Shown here one piece after another: positions 16,677-26,988 of a stretch of DNA of 64,000 nt. The position numbers were made by a program, and so were the translations under genes. Numbering within the stretch: the first letter of the stretch is position 1; each line of letters starts with the position of its first letter. This DNA comes from an uncultured Rikenellaceae bacterium (lineage in GTDB: Bacteria > Bacteroidota > Bacteroidia > Bacteroidales > Rikenellaceae). Where the stretch lies: positions 39,718 through 103,717 of the forward strand of contig CALUZO010000018.1 of assembly GCA_944325305.1 (NCBI GenBank), given 5' to 3'. Under the pieces are notes generated by a model, which was given only the letters and a program-made list of their open reading frames with translations, did no database searches and had not been told where the DNA came from.

Positions 16677-19233
16677 ATGAAGAGATTAACATTCCTTTCG
16701 CTTTTTATGGGACTTTTAGCAGGCCTCGTATCCTGCCAGAAGGATGACAGCAAACCCATAGAACAGAATCCGCTCACGACCTTGACAGTCAGGATTCCTA
16801 AAGGACTTCAGACAAAAGCCGCCGCCGATTACGGCCAGGGAGCTCAAATCAACCGCTGCATTTTGGAGATTTATCGCAACGGTCAGCTGTACGGCGACCG
16901 TCAGACAGTTGCCGTCACGGGCTCTCAGGCAACATTCAGCGGGCTCCAACTGGTTGCCTCCCAGACGTACGATCTCGTGCTGTGGGCCGACTGCGGAGAC
17001 GGTCTGACAGACAAGTATTACAACACAACAGACCTGAGTGCCGTTACGGTCAATGCTGACAACAAAACGTATACCGGAAACGACGACGGTTTCGACGCAT
17101 TCTATGCCAAGGAATCCTATACTGTAGAGGGCAGCTTCTCCAAGGAGATCACCTTGCGAAGACCCTTTGGTCAGTTGAACGTTAAAACAAACGACCTGGG
17201 GTCGATTGCACATGAGGACCTCAAACCAGCCCAGGTTCGGGTATCGTTCACGTCGATCCCCACCGAATTCAACGTGCTGACCGGAGAGGCAGGAAGTCCG
17301 CAACCGGTTACCTATACGGCATCTATTGAGGATGCTACTGCTGGAGAGTTGACGGTCGATTATATTCTGGCAACTCCGGCACAGGCCGAACTGGCTGATT
17401 TCTCGATGGTTTTCCTCAGCGCAGACGGCACGGAAATCGCTACCAACGAAAGTTTCCGCAACATTCCGATTCGTCGCAACTACCGCACCAACGTATCGGG
17501 GAATCTGGTAACGAAACAGGGAACGATCAGTGTAAAGATAGACTCGCAATTCGAGCAACCCGACATTGACGATTATCCCGAACTCCGCGCCGTACTGGAC
17601 AACGGAGGCGTCTGTGCACTTACGAAAGACGTGGAAATTGAGGCTCCGCTGGTGATCGAAGGCGACAAGACGGTGGAAATCGATCTGAATGGCCACGATA
17701 TTATCAATACGACGTCGCTTCCGGACACTTCGGATCCAAGATACGGCAACACGACTGCATTCGAAGTGAGAGGTGATGCTACTTTGAATATCAGAGGCGA
17801 AGGCAATGTCCATGCGATCAGCACCAACCCGAATGAAGACGGATACCGTATGGCTGTGTATGCCTATGGCAATGCAAAGGTGAATATCTACGGCGGCAAT
17901 TTCTACAACGACCAGGATTACAACGACCATAATGCCCAACTCGATCTTATTTATGCAGACCAGAATGCCGTTATCAACATCTATGGCGGTCGGTTCGAGT
18001 CGTCGAGCGCCAGTAGTCGCGGTTATTGGGTGCTGAATCTGAAAGATAATTCTAATGCAGCCATTAACGTTCACGGAGGGACCTTCGTGAATTTCGATCC
18101 GTCGAACTCCATGACGGAAAATCCGGTTAAGAACTTTGTGGTAGCAGGCTCCACCACCGTTAAGCTCAGTGAAACTCCGGCACCCAACAGAACCTACGAA
18201 GTTGTTCCTGCAGGAGGCCAGACAAGTGTCCCGGTTGAGGTGGATGATGCCGCGAGTCTGACCCAGGCACTATCCAGTCCGGTTGTGGCTCAGATTGCCG
18301 TAACATCCGACATAGATCTCAGTGCCGCAAGTGTTGAGGATCTCACCTTCGCGGAATACAAGACCATCGAGATCGAAGAGGGTACAACCATCAAGTTGGG
18401 CAACAATAACAGAATGACCGCCGAAAACGGCCTCACCCTGATCGGAAAAGGAACAATAGATAACACATCCGAATACAATAGTTATCTTGGAAAGGGGTAT
18501 CCAAAATCGTTGATTCATGTGATGTCCGGAGATTGCATTATCGACGGAGTTACGCTGATTAACGACCCGGACTATCATTGGCATGGCGCAGCCTCTACCA
18601 TTCCATATAATAGCGCGGCCATATCATATTGGAACGATGCGAATATAACCATCAGTAACGCCCGGATCATTTCAGGAGAATTCACCATCTGCGGAATGGG
18701 ACGTGATGTTGGTTGCTTCAGGCGAAATTACGCTTACCGACAGCTATTTCGAGTCAACCTCTTCCAGTAAAAACAATGGCGAAAACTGGGCTTATGCAAT
18801 GCGCCTGTACGGATCGAAAGTACGGATCGACAATTGCGAGGTCAAGGGCATTCAGGGCGCTGTATCGATCGAAGGTTGCCAGGATGCAGTCATTAGTAGC
18901 GGCAAATACTACACCGTAAACACTCCGGGAAACACCGATGCTTTTTATGCGTTATACATCACCAACGATGCAATCGTGACGATTAAGGGCGGAGAATTTT
19001 CGGCAGCCAATGACCGTTCCGGAGGATTGCCCATCGAAGGGACAAGTGCCGTTGTATCGGGCGACAATGATGTTGACTTGCCGACAGGAAACGTCATTCT
19101 GCAGGGCGGTAAATTCAGCGGGAAAGCCTATAATCATGTGACCCAGGTCGTTTACGAACCGGCCAGCGGTTACAAATGGCAGGCTTTAACCGACAGCGAC
19201 AACCTGAAATGGGAGGTTGTCGCAGAAGAATAG
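16677..19233 (+). pseudogene. Large fimbrillin-type lipoprotein with C-terminal beta-helix, frameshifted near 18.7 kb
   Basis: Lipoprotein signal MKRLTFLSLFMGLLAGLVSC. A DUF6562-like domain covers about residues 30-295 (LVLWADCGDG, LRRPFGQLNV). It is followed by a long right-handed parallel beta-helix-like region (repeats such as NVHAISTN, KVNIYGGNFYND, VINIYGGRFES, AINVHGGTFVN). The first frame ends at 18770 with an unrelated tail after GMGRD. The next frame from about 18700 continues the repeats (VASGEITLTDSYFES, VTIKGGEFSA, VILQGGKFSG) to 19233. One missing base around 18694-18706 would restore a protein of about 850 aa. No homopolymer above two bases sits at the break. Possibly a tip adhesin (inference). 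Confidence 0.75.
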
Positions 19234-19345
19234 CAAAAAAACAGACAGTCACTACCGACTGACATCCGTTAATTTGTTGTGTGCGATATCGCTCAGACGA
19301 GGCTCCAAAAGCCAGAATTCAAGCGCATAATCGCAACATACACAT

Positions 19346-19381
19346 AAAAAGGTCGAGGAGCTGAAACTCCTCGACCTTTTT
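19346..19381 (+). terminator. Terminator with 15-bp perfect stem after the fimbrillin operon
   Basis: 19346-19360 pairs perfectly with 19367-19381 (loop CTGAAA). A-run on the left and T-run on the right make it potentially bidirectional. Confidence 0.85.
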
Positions 19382-19628
19382 AGATATAGCGGGTTATCAT
19401 GACACACGCCCAGAAGCGCCGATCGGCACACCGAATACATAAAATGACCGGCTGATCCACGGAATTGCTCTGCAAACGTTTTTTTCAGCCATGCCGGCAT
19501 CTAAAGAATTGTTGCCATTGCCGAAAAGTGATGCGACTCCTTCTCCACCGGAATGTCAAACACAAATGCAGGAAGCGGACAACAGAGTTGTGTCTTTCCG
19601 TACCGTTTCGTTGTCTCTCCCTCGCTCC

Positions 19629-19664
19629 AAAAAAATGTAACAGGTCGAAGAATCGACCTGTTAC
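19629..19664 (-). terminator. Terminator of purU
   Basis: GTAACAGGTCGA (19637-19648) pairs with TCGACCTGTTAC (19653-19664). Read on the minus strand it is followed by a T run (the A run at 19629-19635). The rest of the 19237-19725 gap shows no gene. Confidence 0.8.
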
Positions 19665-19725
19665 ACAATATCTACGGAATACCCCCGGAGAGATTTTCCG
19701 TTTGCTGAATCTGACGGAGGTTCAG

Positions 19726-20589
19726 CTAACTGAATATGATGGTTTTGTTTTTATATACCAATATTTTTCGTGCGAGGTGTTTTTCCACGGCGTGCGACAG
19801 GACAATCTTTTCGAGATCCTTGCCCTTTCGGACAAGATCGTCCACGGTATTCTTATGCGATATTCGCGCTATATCCTGCCCTATAATCGGACCGGCATCC
19901 AGAACCGACGTAACGTAATGCGCTGTGGCTCCGATCAGTTTCACGCCTCTTTCATACGCTGCGTGATAGGGCTTGGCACCAACGAACGCCGGCAAAAAAG
20001 AGTGATGTATGTTTATTATCCTGTTGGGGAAGGCATCGATCAGAAGATCGGGCACGATTTGCATGTAACGGGCCAGTACGAGAAAATCGACACCGTTTTC
20101 ACGCAGCAGATCCAGCATTTTGGGAGCCAGTTCTTCCCTCGTATCCTTGTTCACCGAAAACTCGTAATAAGGAATGCCGAACATATCGGCCACTCTCCTC
20201 ATATCCGGATGGTTGCTTATAATGAGCGGAATATTTACCTTCCATTCGCCGGCCGTATAACGGGCCAGCAGATCGTAAAGGCAGTGCGACATTTTCGAAA
20301 CGAATATCGCCATTTTCGGCACATAGTCCGAAAAATAGAGCCTGTAAGACATCTCGTATCGTTCGCCGCAACATTCGTCGAAACGCCCCTGGATCTCGTC
20401 CGAAGGAATAATGAACCCTTCGAGACTCCATTCGACCCTCATGAAGAACACTTTCTCGGTCGAATCGGTATGCTGGTCGAGATATAAGATATTCCCTCCG
20501 TTGCTCGAAAGAAATCCGGTAACTGAATGTACTATTCCCTCCCTGTCTGGACAGTGGATAAGCAATATTGCTGTTCTGTGGTCTGTCAT
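19726..20589 (-). CDS. purU: Formyltetrahydrofolate deformylase
   Basis: 287 aa. Hydrolyses 10-formyl-THF to formate and THF in one-carbon and purine metabolism. N-terminal ACT domain (TAILLIHCPDREGIVHSVTG) followed by a formyltransferase-like catalytic domain with NIHHSFLPAF and DAGPIIGQD (catalytic His/Asp region). The start at 20589 (MTDHRTAILL) is preferred over an in-frame ATG 52 codons upstream, which would extend into the patatin gene. It lies 28 bases downstream of the patatin gene on the same strand, probably one transcript ending at the hairpin near 19650. Confidence 0.95.
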   Translation of the reverse strand: MTDHRTAILLIHCPDREGIVHSVTGFLSSNGGNILYLDQHTDSTEKVFFMRVEWSLEGFIIPSDEIQGRFDECCGERYEMSYRLYFSDYVPKMAIFVSKMSHCLYDLLARYTAGEWKVNIPLIISNHPDMRRVADMFGIPYYEFSVNKDTREELAPKMLDLLRENGVDFLVLARYMQIVPDLLIDAFPNRIINIHHSFLPAFVGAKPYHAAYERGVKLIGATAHYVTSVLDAGPIIGQDIARISHKNTVDDLVRKGKDLEKIVLSHAVEKHLARKILVYKNKTIIFS

Positions 20590-20617
20590 TGTATGTCTCG
20601 TGTATATCTTGATAAAG

Positions 20618-22909
20618 TTAATAAAATATCCCCTTTTTGCTGAACACCGTATAACCAAAGTTGAACGTAAGGAACCAGTTATTCTTTTTAACGTCGTACT
20701 TTGAAACCGAAAGACTGGCCGCACCGAAAATGGTCTGCAAAACAAGCGTACAGTCGAAAATGTAGCGTACGTCCTGCTTTATGTTGTCTATTTTTTGTTT
20801 GTGTTTGTTCGGGAGAAAAGCATAGGCGCTGGTACGCAGATAAAGGTTATCGTTGACGTGAAATATCGGAATCAGGCCTCCTGCCGCATACATGTCGCTA
20901 CGAAACTCCTTCATATAGACTATCTTGCTGTGCGGCGTGGGAGTAAATGCCGGTGACGATATATTGGTTGCGTAACCGTTGCTGAAATCGGGTTTGTTGG
21001 TTGCTACGAGGTCTACCATATAGCCCAACGACAGCCAATTCACAGGTCTCGACGAGAAATAGTGTTCCCGCATGAACTTCATCCCGATCCACGAACGACG
21101 ATTCTTCGAACGGGACTGTCCCAGACTTGTTCCGCTTATGCCGGGAACGAATTTCTCATTGCCGAGCACACCGATTATTGATATTTGCTGATATATCCCT
21201 TTGGTGGGGAACTGAGCGAAGTTCATGCTCTTGCGTTCGAGCTCGAGTTTTGCGCCCACATACCGCAACTGGGTTCTATCCATCTTGTCGCCGGAATTAT
21301 AACCATCGTGCTGGAAATAAAGAAACTCGTTCATGCCAGAATTGAACCTCAGGTTAAGTACCGAGTGACGAGAGAAGGGCAGTCCAACAGAGGCCGTGGC
21401 ATAATAATCGCGTAACTTGGAATAGGCGATATCGTTCCCTTTGGTCAGAAAGCCCGTGTTCGAACGGAAATAGTCGTATGAATTCACCACTCCGCCATAA
21501 TCGACATACAACGGCGTTTTTTTGACGAAATCGTGACGACCCGTGAGCGAAGCCGCCGAATAGAGCGTGCTGAGATAACCGTCGAGATTATAGCTGTTGT
21601 CGCTGCGGCCCATGGTGCGGTATTCCAACCCTATATACGCTTGATTGAGAGCCGTAGAAGAGATATTGCCCCCAAGCATAAGTTTCAGACTGGGTTTGAC
21701 CTTCAAGGGAAGGTGCAGACGGAATTTACCGGTCTGCGTATTGTACTCAACCGTAGGGTAGTCGGCCTCTATCTCCCCTTCTGCGAGAATCTTGAAATAC
21801 TCGTAACGGAAACGATCGAAGTCATATGTCTCTTCCATATCCTTGAGCCCCAGCATCCTGCGCACATATCCTCGTTGATCGCTGGTCAGCCCCTCGATAA
21901 CATACTCTTCGAAATCGAGCGGGGGAAGTTTCTCCTTGAAGTTTTTCCTCTTGACACTAAGATCGAAAGGTGTAACGCGGCGTTCTATTTTCGCTTTGAT
22001 TTCCTCCATGCTTGCAAGCGCATCATGGTAACCCAGTTCGATGATCTGGGAAGCCTTGTCGAAATCCATCATCGAAAAATTGTTCAGGTCACGGACAATG
22101 GCAATATCGCTCTTGCGCGGAAGCCGGTAATCCGTATGCAATGTGGTGAGTGCAAAGACCTGTTCAATCATGTCGTCACCCGGCCGTTCTCCACCTCCGA
22201 CAGCCTTGCTGCCGATAAGTATGTCCGGTCCGAAATCATCCATAAGAGGCTTCCACGGAAAATTATCAAAAATACCGCCGTCGTAATATGTGAGCGAATC
22301 GCTGTGTATCGGACGGAACATAAGCGGAATGGTCATCGAGGCCCTTACCGCTTCACCCACATCTCCATCCCGAAAAACTACGGCTTTGCGACGAACCACG
22401 TCCGTGGCCACACACCGAAACGGAACGAACAGATTGTCGAAGTTTTGTCCGCTGGCAACTGTCGCCTGAGCAAAAAACTCGATGAAGGCCATATCCAACT
22501 GGTTACTGGCCACAAGACTCCAGGGCATGGCGATTTTTTTGCTGTACTTGGGATCAAAACGAAGGGTAAGCATCGCGGCATTCTCGCGCATCTGTTTGAA
22601 ATAGAACTTGTATTGATTCTCAATACGACCGGTCAACCAATACTTTACCTGTTCGGATTCGAACAGTCTTTCCATTTCGTCGGGCGACATGCCGGTAGCG
22701 TACAATCCCCCTATGATAGCCCCCATAGAGGTCCCCGAAATATAATCAATCGGAATCCCGTTCTCTTCAAGAGCTTTTATAACCCCTATGTGGTAAAGCC
22801 CCTTGGCACCGCCGCCGCTGAGCACCAACCCTACACTTTGCGCCCAGCACGCGCAGGGAACAAGCAAAAAGAGGCAGAGAATACACCATTTGATGCGGGG
22901 CATACGCAA
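20618..22909 (-). CDS. Patatin-like phospholipase with C-terminal outer-membrane barrel
   Basis: 763 aa. Signal peptide (LCLFLLVPCACWAQS). Patatin domain about residues 26-220, with glycine-rich oxyanion motif SGGGAKG, nucleophile motif GTSMG, and catalytic Asp in DGGIFDNFP. The middle region (about 310-420) looks POTRA-like. The rest (about 420-763) is a beta-rich barrel ending FGYTVFSKKGIFY, as in Bacteroidetes surface-antigen/patatin fusions and analogous to type Vd autotransporters such as PlpD. Predicted lipid acyl hydrolase tethered to or exported through the outer membrane. Starts at 22909 or, six bases later, 22903. Confidence 0.9.
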   Translation of the reverse strand: MRMPRIKWCILCLFLLVPCACWAQSVGLVLSGGGAKGLYHIGVIKALEENGIPIDYISGTSMGAIIGGLYATGMSPDEMERLFESEQVKYWLTGRIENQYKFYFKQMRENAAMLTLRFDPKYSKKIAMPWSLVASNQLDMAFIEFFAQATVASGQNFDNLFVPFRCVATDVVRRKAVVFRDGDVGEAVRASMTIPLMFRPIHSDSLTYYDGGIFDNFPWKPLMDDFGPDILIGSKAVGGGERPGDDMIEQVFALTTLHTDYRLPRKSDIAIVRDLNNFSMMDFDKASQIIELGYHDALASMEEIKAKIERRVTPFDLSVKRKNFKEKLPPLDFEEYVIEGLTSDQRGYVRRMLGLKDMEETYDFDRFRYEYFKILAEGEIEADYPTVEYNTQTGKFRLHLPLKVKPSLKLMLGGNISSTALNQAYIGLEYRTMGRSDNSYNLDGYLSTLYSAASLTGRHDFVKKTPLYVDYGGVVNSYDYFRSNTGFLTKGNDIAYSKLRDYYATASVGLPFSRHSVLNLRFNSGMNEFLYFQHDGYNSGDKMDRTQLRYVGAKLELERKSMNFAQFPTKGIYQQISIIGVLGNEKFVPGISGTSLGQSRSKNRRSWIGMKFMREHYFSSRPVNWLSLGYMVDLVATNKPDFSNGYATNISSPAFTPTPHSKIVYMKEFRSDMYAAGGLIPIFHVNDNLYLRTSAYAFLPNKHKQKIDNIKQDVRYIFDCTLVLQTIFGAASLSVSKYDVKKNNWFLTFNFGYTVFSKKGIFY

Positions 22910-22917
22910 ATTATTCT

Positions 22918-22925
22918 TAACTTTG
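22918..22925 (+). promoter_or_regulatory. Candidate -7 element for pheS
   Basis: TAACTTTG matches TAnnTTTG. The nearest TTTG (22889-22892) is 25 bases upstream, longer than the usual spacing. Confidence 0.35.
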
Positions 22926-22990
22926 TGATCATGTGCCGAAGTAACGGCAACAGTTTGTAAAAGTAGGCATTAAGCAATAAAATTCAAAGG

Positions 22991-24013
22991 ATGATCGACA
23001 AAATTACCGACCTGTTGCGAAGGGTCGAAGAGTTTAAACCCAAGGCGGAAGCAGAAGTGGAAGAGTTCCGCATCAAAATACTCGGAAAAAAAGGCGAACT
23101 TAACGCCCTTATGGAAGAATTCAAGACCGTCTCTCCGGAGATGAAACGCGAACTCGGACAAAAGCTCAACAACCTGAAAAACCGCGCCATAGAACGCGTG
23201 AATGAACTGAAAACCTCGATCAAGAATTCATCGGCATCAACCTCGACGATCGGCGACATGAGCCGTCCGGGAACCAACGACCCGATGGGAACACGACACC
23301 CAATAGCGATAGTCAAGAACGAAATTCTGGCTATTTTCGAACGCATGGGATACACTGTCGCCAGCGGACCCGAAATCGAAGACGACTGGCACGTATTCTC
23401 GGCTCTCAACTTTCCGCCCGAACACCCTGCACGCGACATGCAGGACACCTTCTTCATCCAGCGTAACCCAGACATCCTGCTGAGAACACACACAAGCTCG
23501 ATACAGGTTCGCACAATGGAGACAAAAAAACCGCCTATCCGCGTGGTCTGCCCCGGGCGCGTCTATCGCAACGAATCAATCTCATACCGCTCGCACTGCA
23601 TGTTCCATCAGGTCGAAGGATTGTATATAGACGAAAATGTTTCGTTCGCCGACCTGAAACAATCGATAGAATACTTCGCCAAAGAATTCTTCGGCGAACA
23701 GGCCGTTATCCGTCTGCGCCCCAGCTATTTCCCCTTCACCGAGCCATCGGCAGAAGTGGATGTGTCGTGCGTGCTTTGCGGCGGCAAGGGCTGCCCCGTA
23801 TGCAAACACACCGGATGGCTCGAGATTATGGGATGCGGAATGGTAGATCCTAACGTCCTGGAATCATGCGGCATAGACCCGAAAAAATATACCGGTTTCG
23901 CATTCGGAATGGGTATAGAACGTAGTGCAATGCTCAAATACGGAGTCAAGGACCTCAGATTGTTCTTCGAAAACGACGTAAGATTCCTGGGACAATTCGA
24001 CTCGGCCCTATAA
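22991..24013 (+). CDS. pheS: Phenylalanyl-tRNA synthetase alpha subunit
   Basis: 340 aa, the standard length. N-terminal coiled-coil domain (about residues 1-90), then the class II catalytic core: motif 2 PGRVYRNESISYRSHCMFHQVEGL, here from about residue 185, and motif 3 GFAFGMGIERSAMLKYG near 305. Charges tRNA-Phe together with PheT, which is not in this window. The TPR gene starts 11 bases after the stop, suggesting a shared transcript. Confidence 0.97.
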   Translation: MIDKITDLLRRVEEFKPKAEAEVEEFRIKILGKKGELNALMEEFKTVSPEMKRELGQKLNNLKNRAIERVNELKTSIKNSSASTSTIGDMSRPGTNDPMGTRHPIAIVKNEILAIFERMGYTVASGPEIEDDWHVFSALNFPPEHPARDMQDTFFIQRNPDILLRTHTSSIQVRTMETKKPPIRVVCPGRVYRNESISYRSHCMFHQVEGLYIDENVSFADLKQSIEYFAKEFFGEQAVIRLRPSYFPFTEPSAEVDVSCVLCGGKGCPVCKHTGWLEIMGCGMVDPNVLESCGIDPKKYTGFAFGMGIERSAMLKYGVKDLRLFFENDVRFLGQFDSAL

Positions 24014-24024
24014 AACGAACATTC

Positions 24025-25773
24025 ATGAAGTTGCGAAAAGTTGCCCTGTTATTGATTTTTGCCGGACTCGCGGCAGCGGGTTCGGCTGCCGACAGGCGCG
24101 AACAGACAACCCGGTCGCAACAAATCCTGTCCGACACATCGGTCGAAAATTACACAGGAAAGGACAAGGTCCTCTTCCTGTACAGCGAGGGAATCAAGAA
24201 TGCCGAGATATACGATGATACGGCAAAGGCGATATACTATTTCGATGCCGCCATCGCTGCCGATCCGTCATACGCTCCGGCATACTACCACGCCGCCTCG
24301 GCAATAGGGCAGACCGACCCAAAACGTGCATTGGAATACTGCCTCGCCGCCAACAGACTCGACAGTACCAACCAATGGTACCGCACCCAACTCGGACGAC
24401 TCTACCTGATCAACGAAGAGGTGGAGAAAGCCCGGGTACTTTACGAAAATGAAGTCAAACGCAACCCTCGCAACCCCGAGAACTACAGCATGCTGGCAAT
24501 GATATACCAATTCAATCGCCAGCCATACAGGGCCATCATGCTGCTCGACTCGGCGGAGACATATCTCGGCAGAACGGACATGCTCACCGGCTACAAACGC
24601 GAAATACTCATGTCTGTTGGCCTCTACGATCGGGCAATCGCAGAAAGCGAGGCAATGATCCGCGACAACCCTTACGACTACAGCAACTATCTGGCACTGG
24701 CGGAGATATATGCCGCGACCAACAAAGATTCTCTGGCAATGGCCAATTTCGAGGCGGCCAAGGCAATAAATCCGGAGGGAGTCGACATCCTCAGCGCACT
24801 CAATGACTATTACATGTCCCGGGGCGACATGCAGAACTTCTTCTCGACCGCCAAGGAACTAATACTGAACGACCAGATTCCGCGCGATGCAAAGTTGCGA
24901 TTTTACGAAGAATTAGTCCGCAACATGAACTTCTATCGCGAGAACTTCGCACACATAGACGAACTGGCAGGACTTCTACTGGTAAAATACCCCAAGGATT
25001 TCGAAGTAATGAGCCTCTATGCCCAAAACAAGATAAATTCGGGCAATCTGGAGACCGCTCTCGATTTCTATAAGCGCATGCTCAACGACTCGACTCCCGA
25101 CATAAGGGTCTTCAACATGGTGCTCGACATGGAAGCCTTCCTCAACCGTGGAGACTCGGTCGCCAAATATGCCGTTATCGCCCAAGAGTTTTTCCCGAAA
25201 AAGCCGGAACTCTACATCCGGCAAGGCCAGGCGTTGGCTCACTATATGCAAAAAACCAAAGAGGCAGTCAGCTCGTTCAAAAAAGCAATGAAACTCGTAC
25301 AGACAGACTCTGCCCGATCGACAATATACGGCATGATAGGAGATGCATACCAATACGGAGGAAAACTGCGCAAATGCATCGGCAGCTACGAAAAAGCTCT
25401 GCGCCTGTGGCCCGAAAACATACTCGTGCTGAACAACTACTCCTATTTCCTCAGTGAACAGGACAAGGACCTGAAACGGGCTTTGGAAATGTCTAAAAAG
25501 GTGATGGAGTCGGAACCGGGCAATGCCACCTATATAGACACCTACGGTTGGATACTTTTTAAACTGGGGCTCTACAAAGAGGCTAAGGAACAACTCGTTC
25601 GGGCCATTTCGCTCGACTCAACCGGGAGCGAAGAGATATTCCTCCACTACGGAGACGTACTGCATGCCTTGGGCGAAGATTTCCTTGCCCCGATATATTG
25701 GCGCAAGGCTCTCGATGCCGGATATGACAAAGAGGAAATAGAAGAACGCCTCAAAAAGCTGGAACAACAATGA
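24025..25773 (+). CDS. Tetratricopeptide-repeat protein, exported
   Basis: 582 aa. Signal peptide (LLLIFAGLAAAGSAADR), then tandem TPR units across nearly the whole length (for example YYFDAAIAADPSYAPAYYHA, IGSYEKALRLWPENILVLNN, LFKLGLYKEAKEQLVRAISL). No enzymatic domain. Overlaps envC by ATGA, so it may act as a periplasmic scaffold related to cell-wall turnover (inference from position only). Confidence 0.88.
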   Translation: MKLRKVALLLIFAGLAAAGSAADRREQTTRSQQILSDTSVENYTGKDKVLFLYSEGIKNAEIYDDTAKAIYYFDAAIAADPSYAPAYYHAASAIGQTDPKRALEYCLAANRLDSTNQWYRTQLGRLYLINEEVEKARVLYENEVKRNPRNPENYSMLAMIYQFNRQPYRAIMLLDSAETYLGRTDMLTGYKREILMSVGLYDRAIAESEAMIRDNPYDYSNYLALAEIYAATNKDSLAMANFEAAKAINPEGVDILSALNDYYMSRGDMQNFFSTAKELILNDQIPRDAKLRFYEELVRNMNFYRENFAHIDELAGLLLVKYPKDFEVMSLYAQNKINSGNLETALDFYKRMLNDSTPDIRVFNMVLDMEAFLNRGDSVAKYAVIAQEFFPKKPELYIRQGQALAHYMQKTKEAVSSFKKAMKLVQTDSARSTIYGMIGDAYQYGGKLRKCIGSYEKALRLWPENILVLNNYSYFLSEQDKDLKRALEMSKKVMESEPGNATYIDTYGWILFKLGLYKEAKEQLVRAISLDSTGSEEIFLHYGDVLHALGEDFLAPIYWRKALDAGYDKEEIEERLKKLEQQ

Positions 25774-26963
25774 AAACACCACTAAAATACATTTTACCGC
25801 TTTGTCTGACAGCGCTGACATTCGCGGCGCATGGACAAACGACCATAGAACAATGGCGCGAAGTCATGCGCAAGTACCAGGAGGAGAACCGTATCATCGA
25901 CGACCTGCTCAAGAATGCCAACAAAGAACGCCAGATCACCGAAAACGAGCTTAAAATTACCCTCACACGTATCGACAACAGCCGGAAAATAGTGACCTCG
26001 CTCGACAGGCAGATCGAAGAACGCAACCGCCGGGCAGGTTTGATGAACGCTACCATCAACCGCCTCGAGGTAGACCAGAAAAAACTTCGGACCGAATATG
26101 CCGACATGGTCAGGGCAGCATACAATAACTATAAACTCAACAATTTCCTTCTGTTTCTTTTCGCTTCCGATGACTTCAACGAAGCCACAAAGAGAATCTA
26201 TTTCATGCGCCGCTATAACCGCCACAGAGAGGAAAAAGCAACCCAGATCAAAAACGTCACAGACAGCCTCGCCGTTGTAGTGGACGAACTCAAGAATGAA
26301 CTGGCCGAACTCGACAAAACCAAACAAACACGAAATAGCGAATTAGCAATTCTGCGCAAGACCGAGAAGGAACACCGCATTGCAGCGGATGACCTGAAAA
26401 AGAGACAACGTACGCTTTCGGACGAAAAAAAGGCTAAAGAAAAGCTGATAGCCGCCGCCCAACAGAAAATATCCGAACTCGTTGCCGCCGAAGCAAAAAA
26501 AGCCAAGGGCGAAGTGCTCTCCAATGAACAACAGGAGTACATGACAAAACTTACGGGACGCTTCGACCAGAATCAGGGGAAACTTCCCTATCCGGCCAAA
26601 AACGGCGTTATCATAGAAAGTTTCGGGGCATCGCAGGCTGGCAGCATGAACAAAGGCATCAAGATTGCCACCTCGCCAGGACGACAGGTGGACTGCGTTT
26701 TCGAAGGAACAGTCTCAACCATCTTCCCGATATCAGGCGTCAACAACGGAATCATAGTGCGTCACGGCAACTACATGACGGTCTATACCAACCTCGTCTC
26801 GGTAAGCGTCAAACCGGGCGACAAGGTTGCCCTCAACCAGAAACTCGGAACCCTCCCGGCCGGCGACGACAAGGACAACCACTATCTCCATTTCGAGATA
26901 TGGCGCATCAACCCGACCGGAAATCCGACCGCACTCAATCCTGAATCGTGGTTGAGCAGGTAA
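25770..26963 (+). CDS. EnvC-like murein hydrolase activator (M23 domain)
   Basis: 397 aa. Signal peptide (LPLCLTALTFAAHGQ), a long charged coiled coil (about residues 20-255), then a C-terminal LytM/M23 domain. That domain reads KGIKIATSPGRQVDCVFEGTV where active M23 enzymes have HxGxD, so the first zinc-ligand His is replaced (NKGIKIA), while a final HYLHFEIW is kept. This is the pattern of regulatory EnvC/NlpD proteins that activate amidases during division rather than cut themselves. Coupled to the TPR gene by a 4-base overlap. Confidence 0.9.
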   Translation: MKTPLKYILPLCLTALTFAAHGQTTIEQWREVMRKYQEENRIIDDLLKNANKERQITENELKITLTRIDNSRKIVTSLDRQIEERNRRAGLMNATINRLEVDQKKLRTEYADMVRAAYNNYKLNNFLLFLFASDDFNEATKRIYFMRRYNRHREEKATQIKNVTDSLAVVVDELKNELAELDKTKQTRNSELAILRKTEKEHRIAADDLKKRQRTLSDEKKAKEKLIAAAQQKISELVAAEAKKAKGEVLSNEQQEYMTKLTGRFDQNQGKLPYPAKNGVIIESFGASQAGSMNKGIKIATSPGRQVDCVFEGTVSTIFPISGVNNGIIVRHGNYMTVYTNLVSVSVKPGDKVALNQKLGTLPAGDDKDNHYLHFEIWRINPTGNPTALNPESWLSR

Positions 26964-26988
26964 TTCATACGACTAACTCCATACCGCA

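Noticed and set aside
16716..18074. 452-codon frame antisense to the beta-helix lipoprotein
   Set aside because: Sense strand shows lipobox and repeats; the antisense product is unstructured.
21533..22960. 475-codon frame antisense to the patatin gene
   Set aside because: The minus-strand reading contains SGGGAKG and GTSMG; the + reading has no coherent domain.
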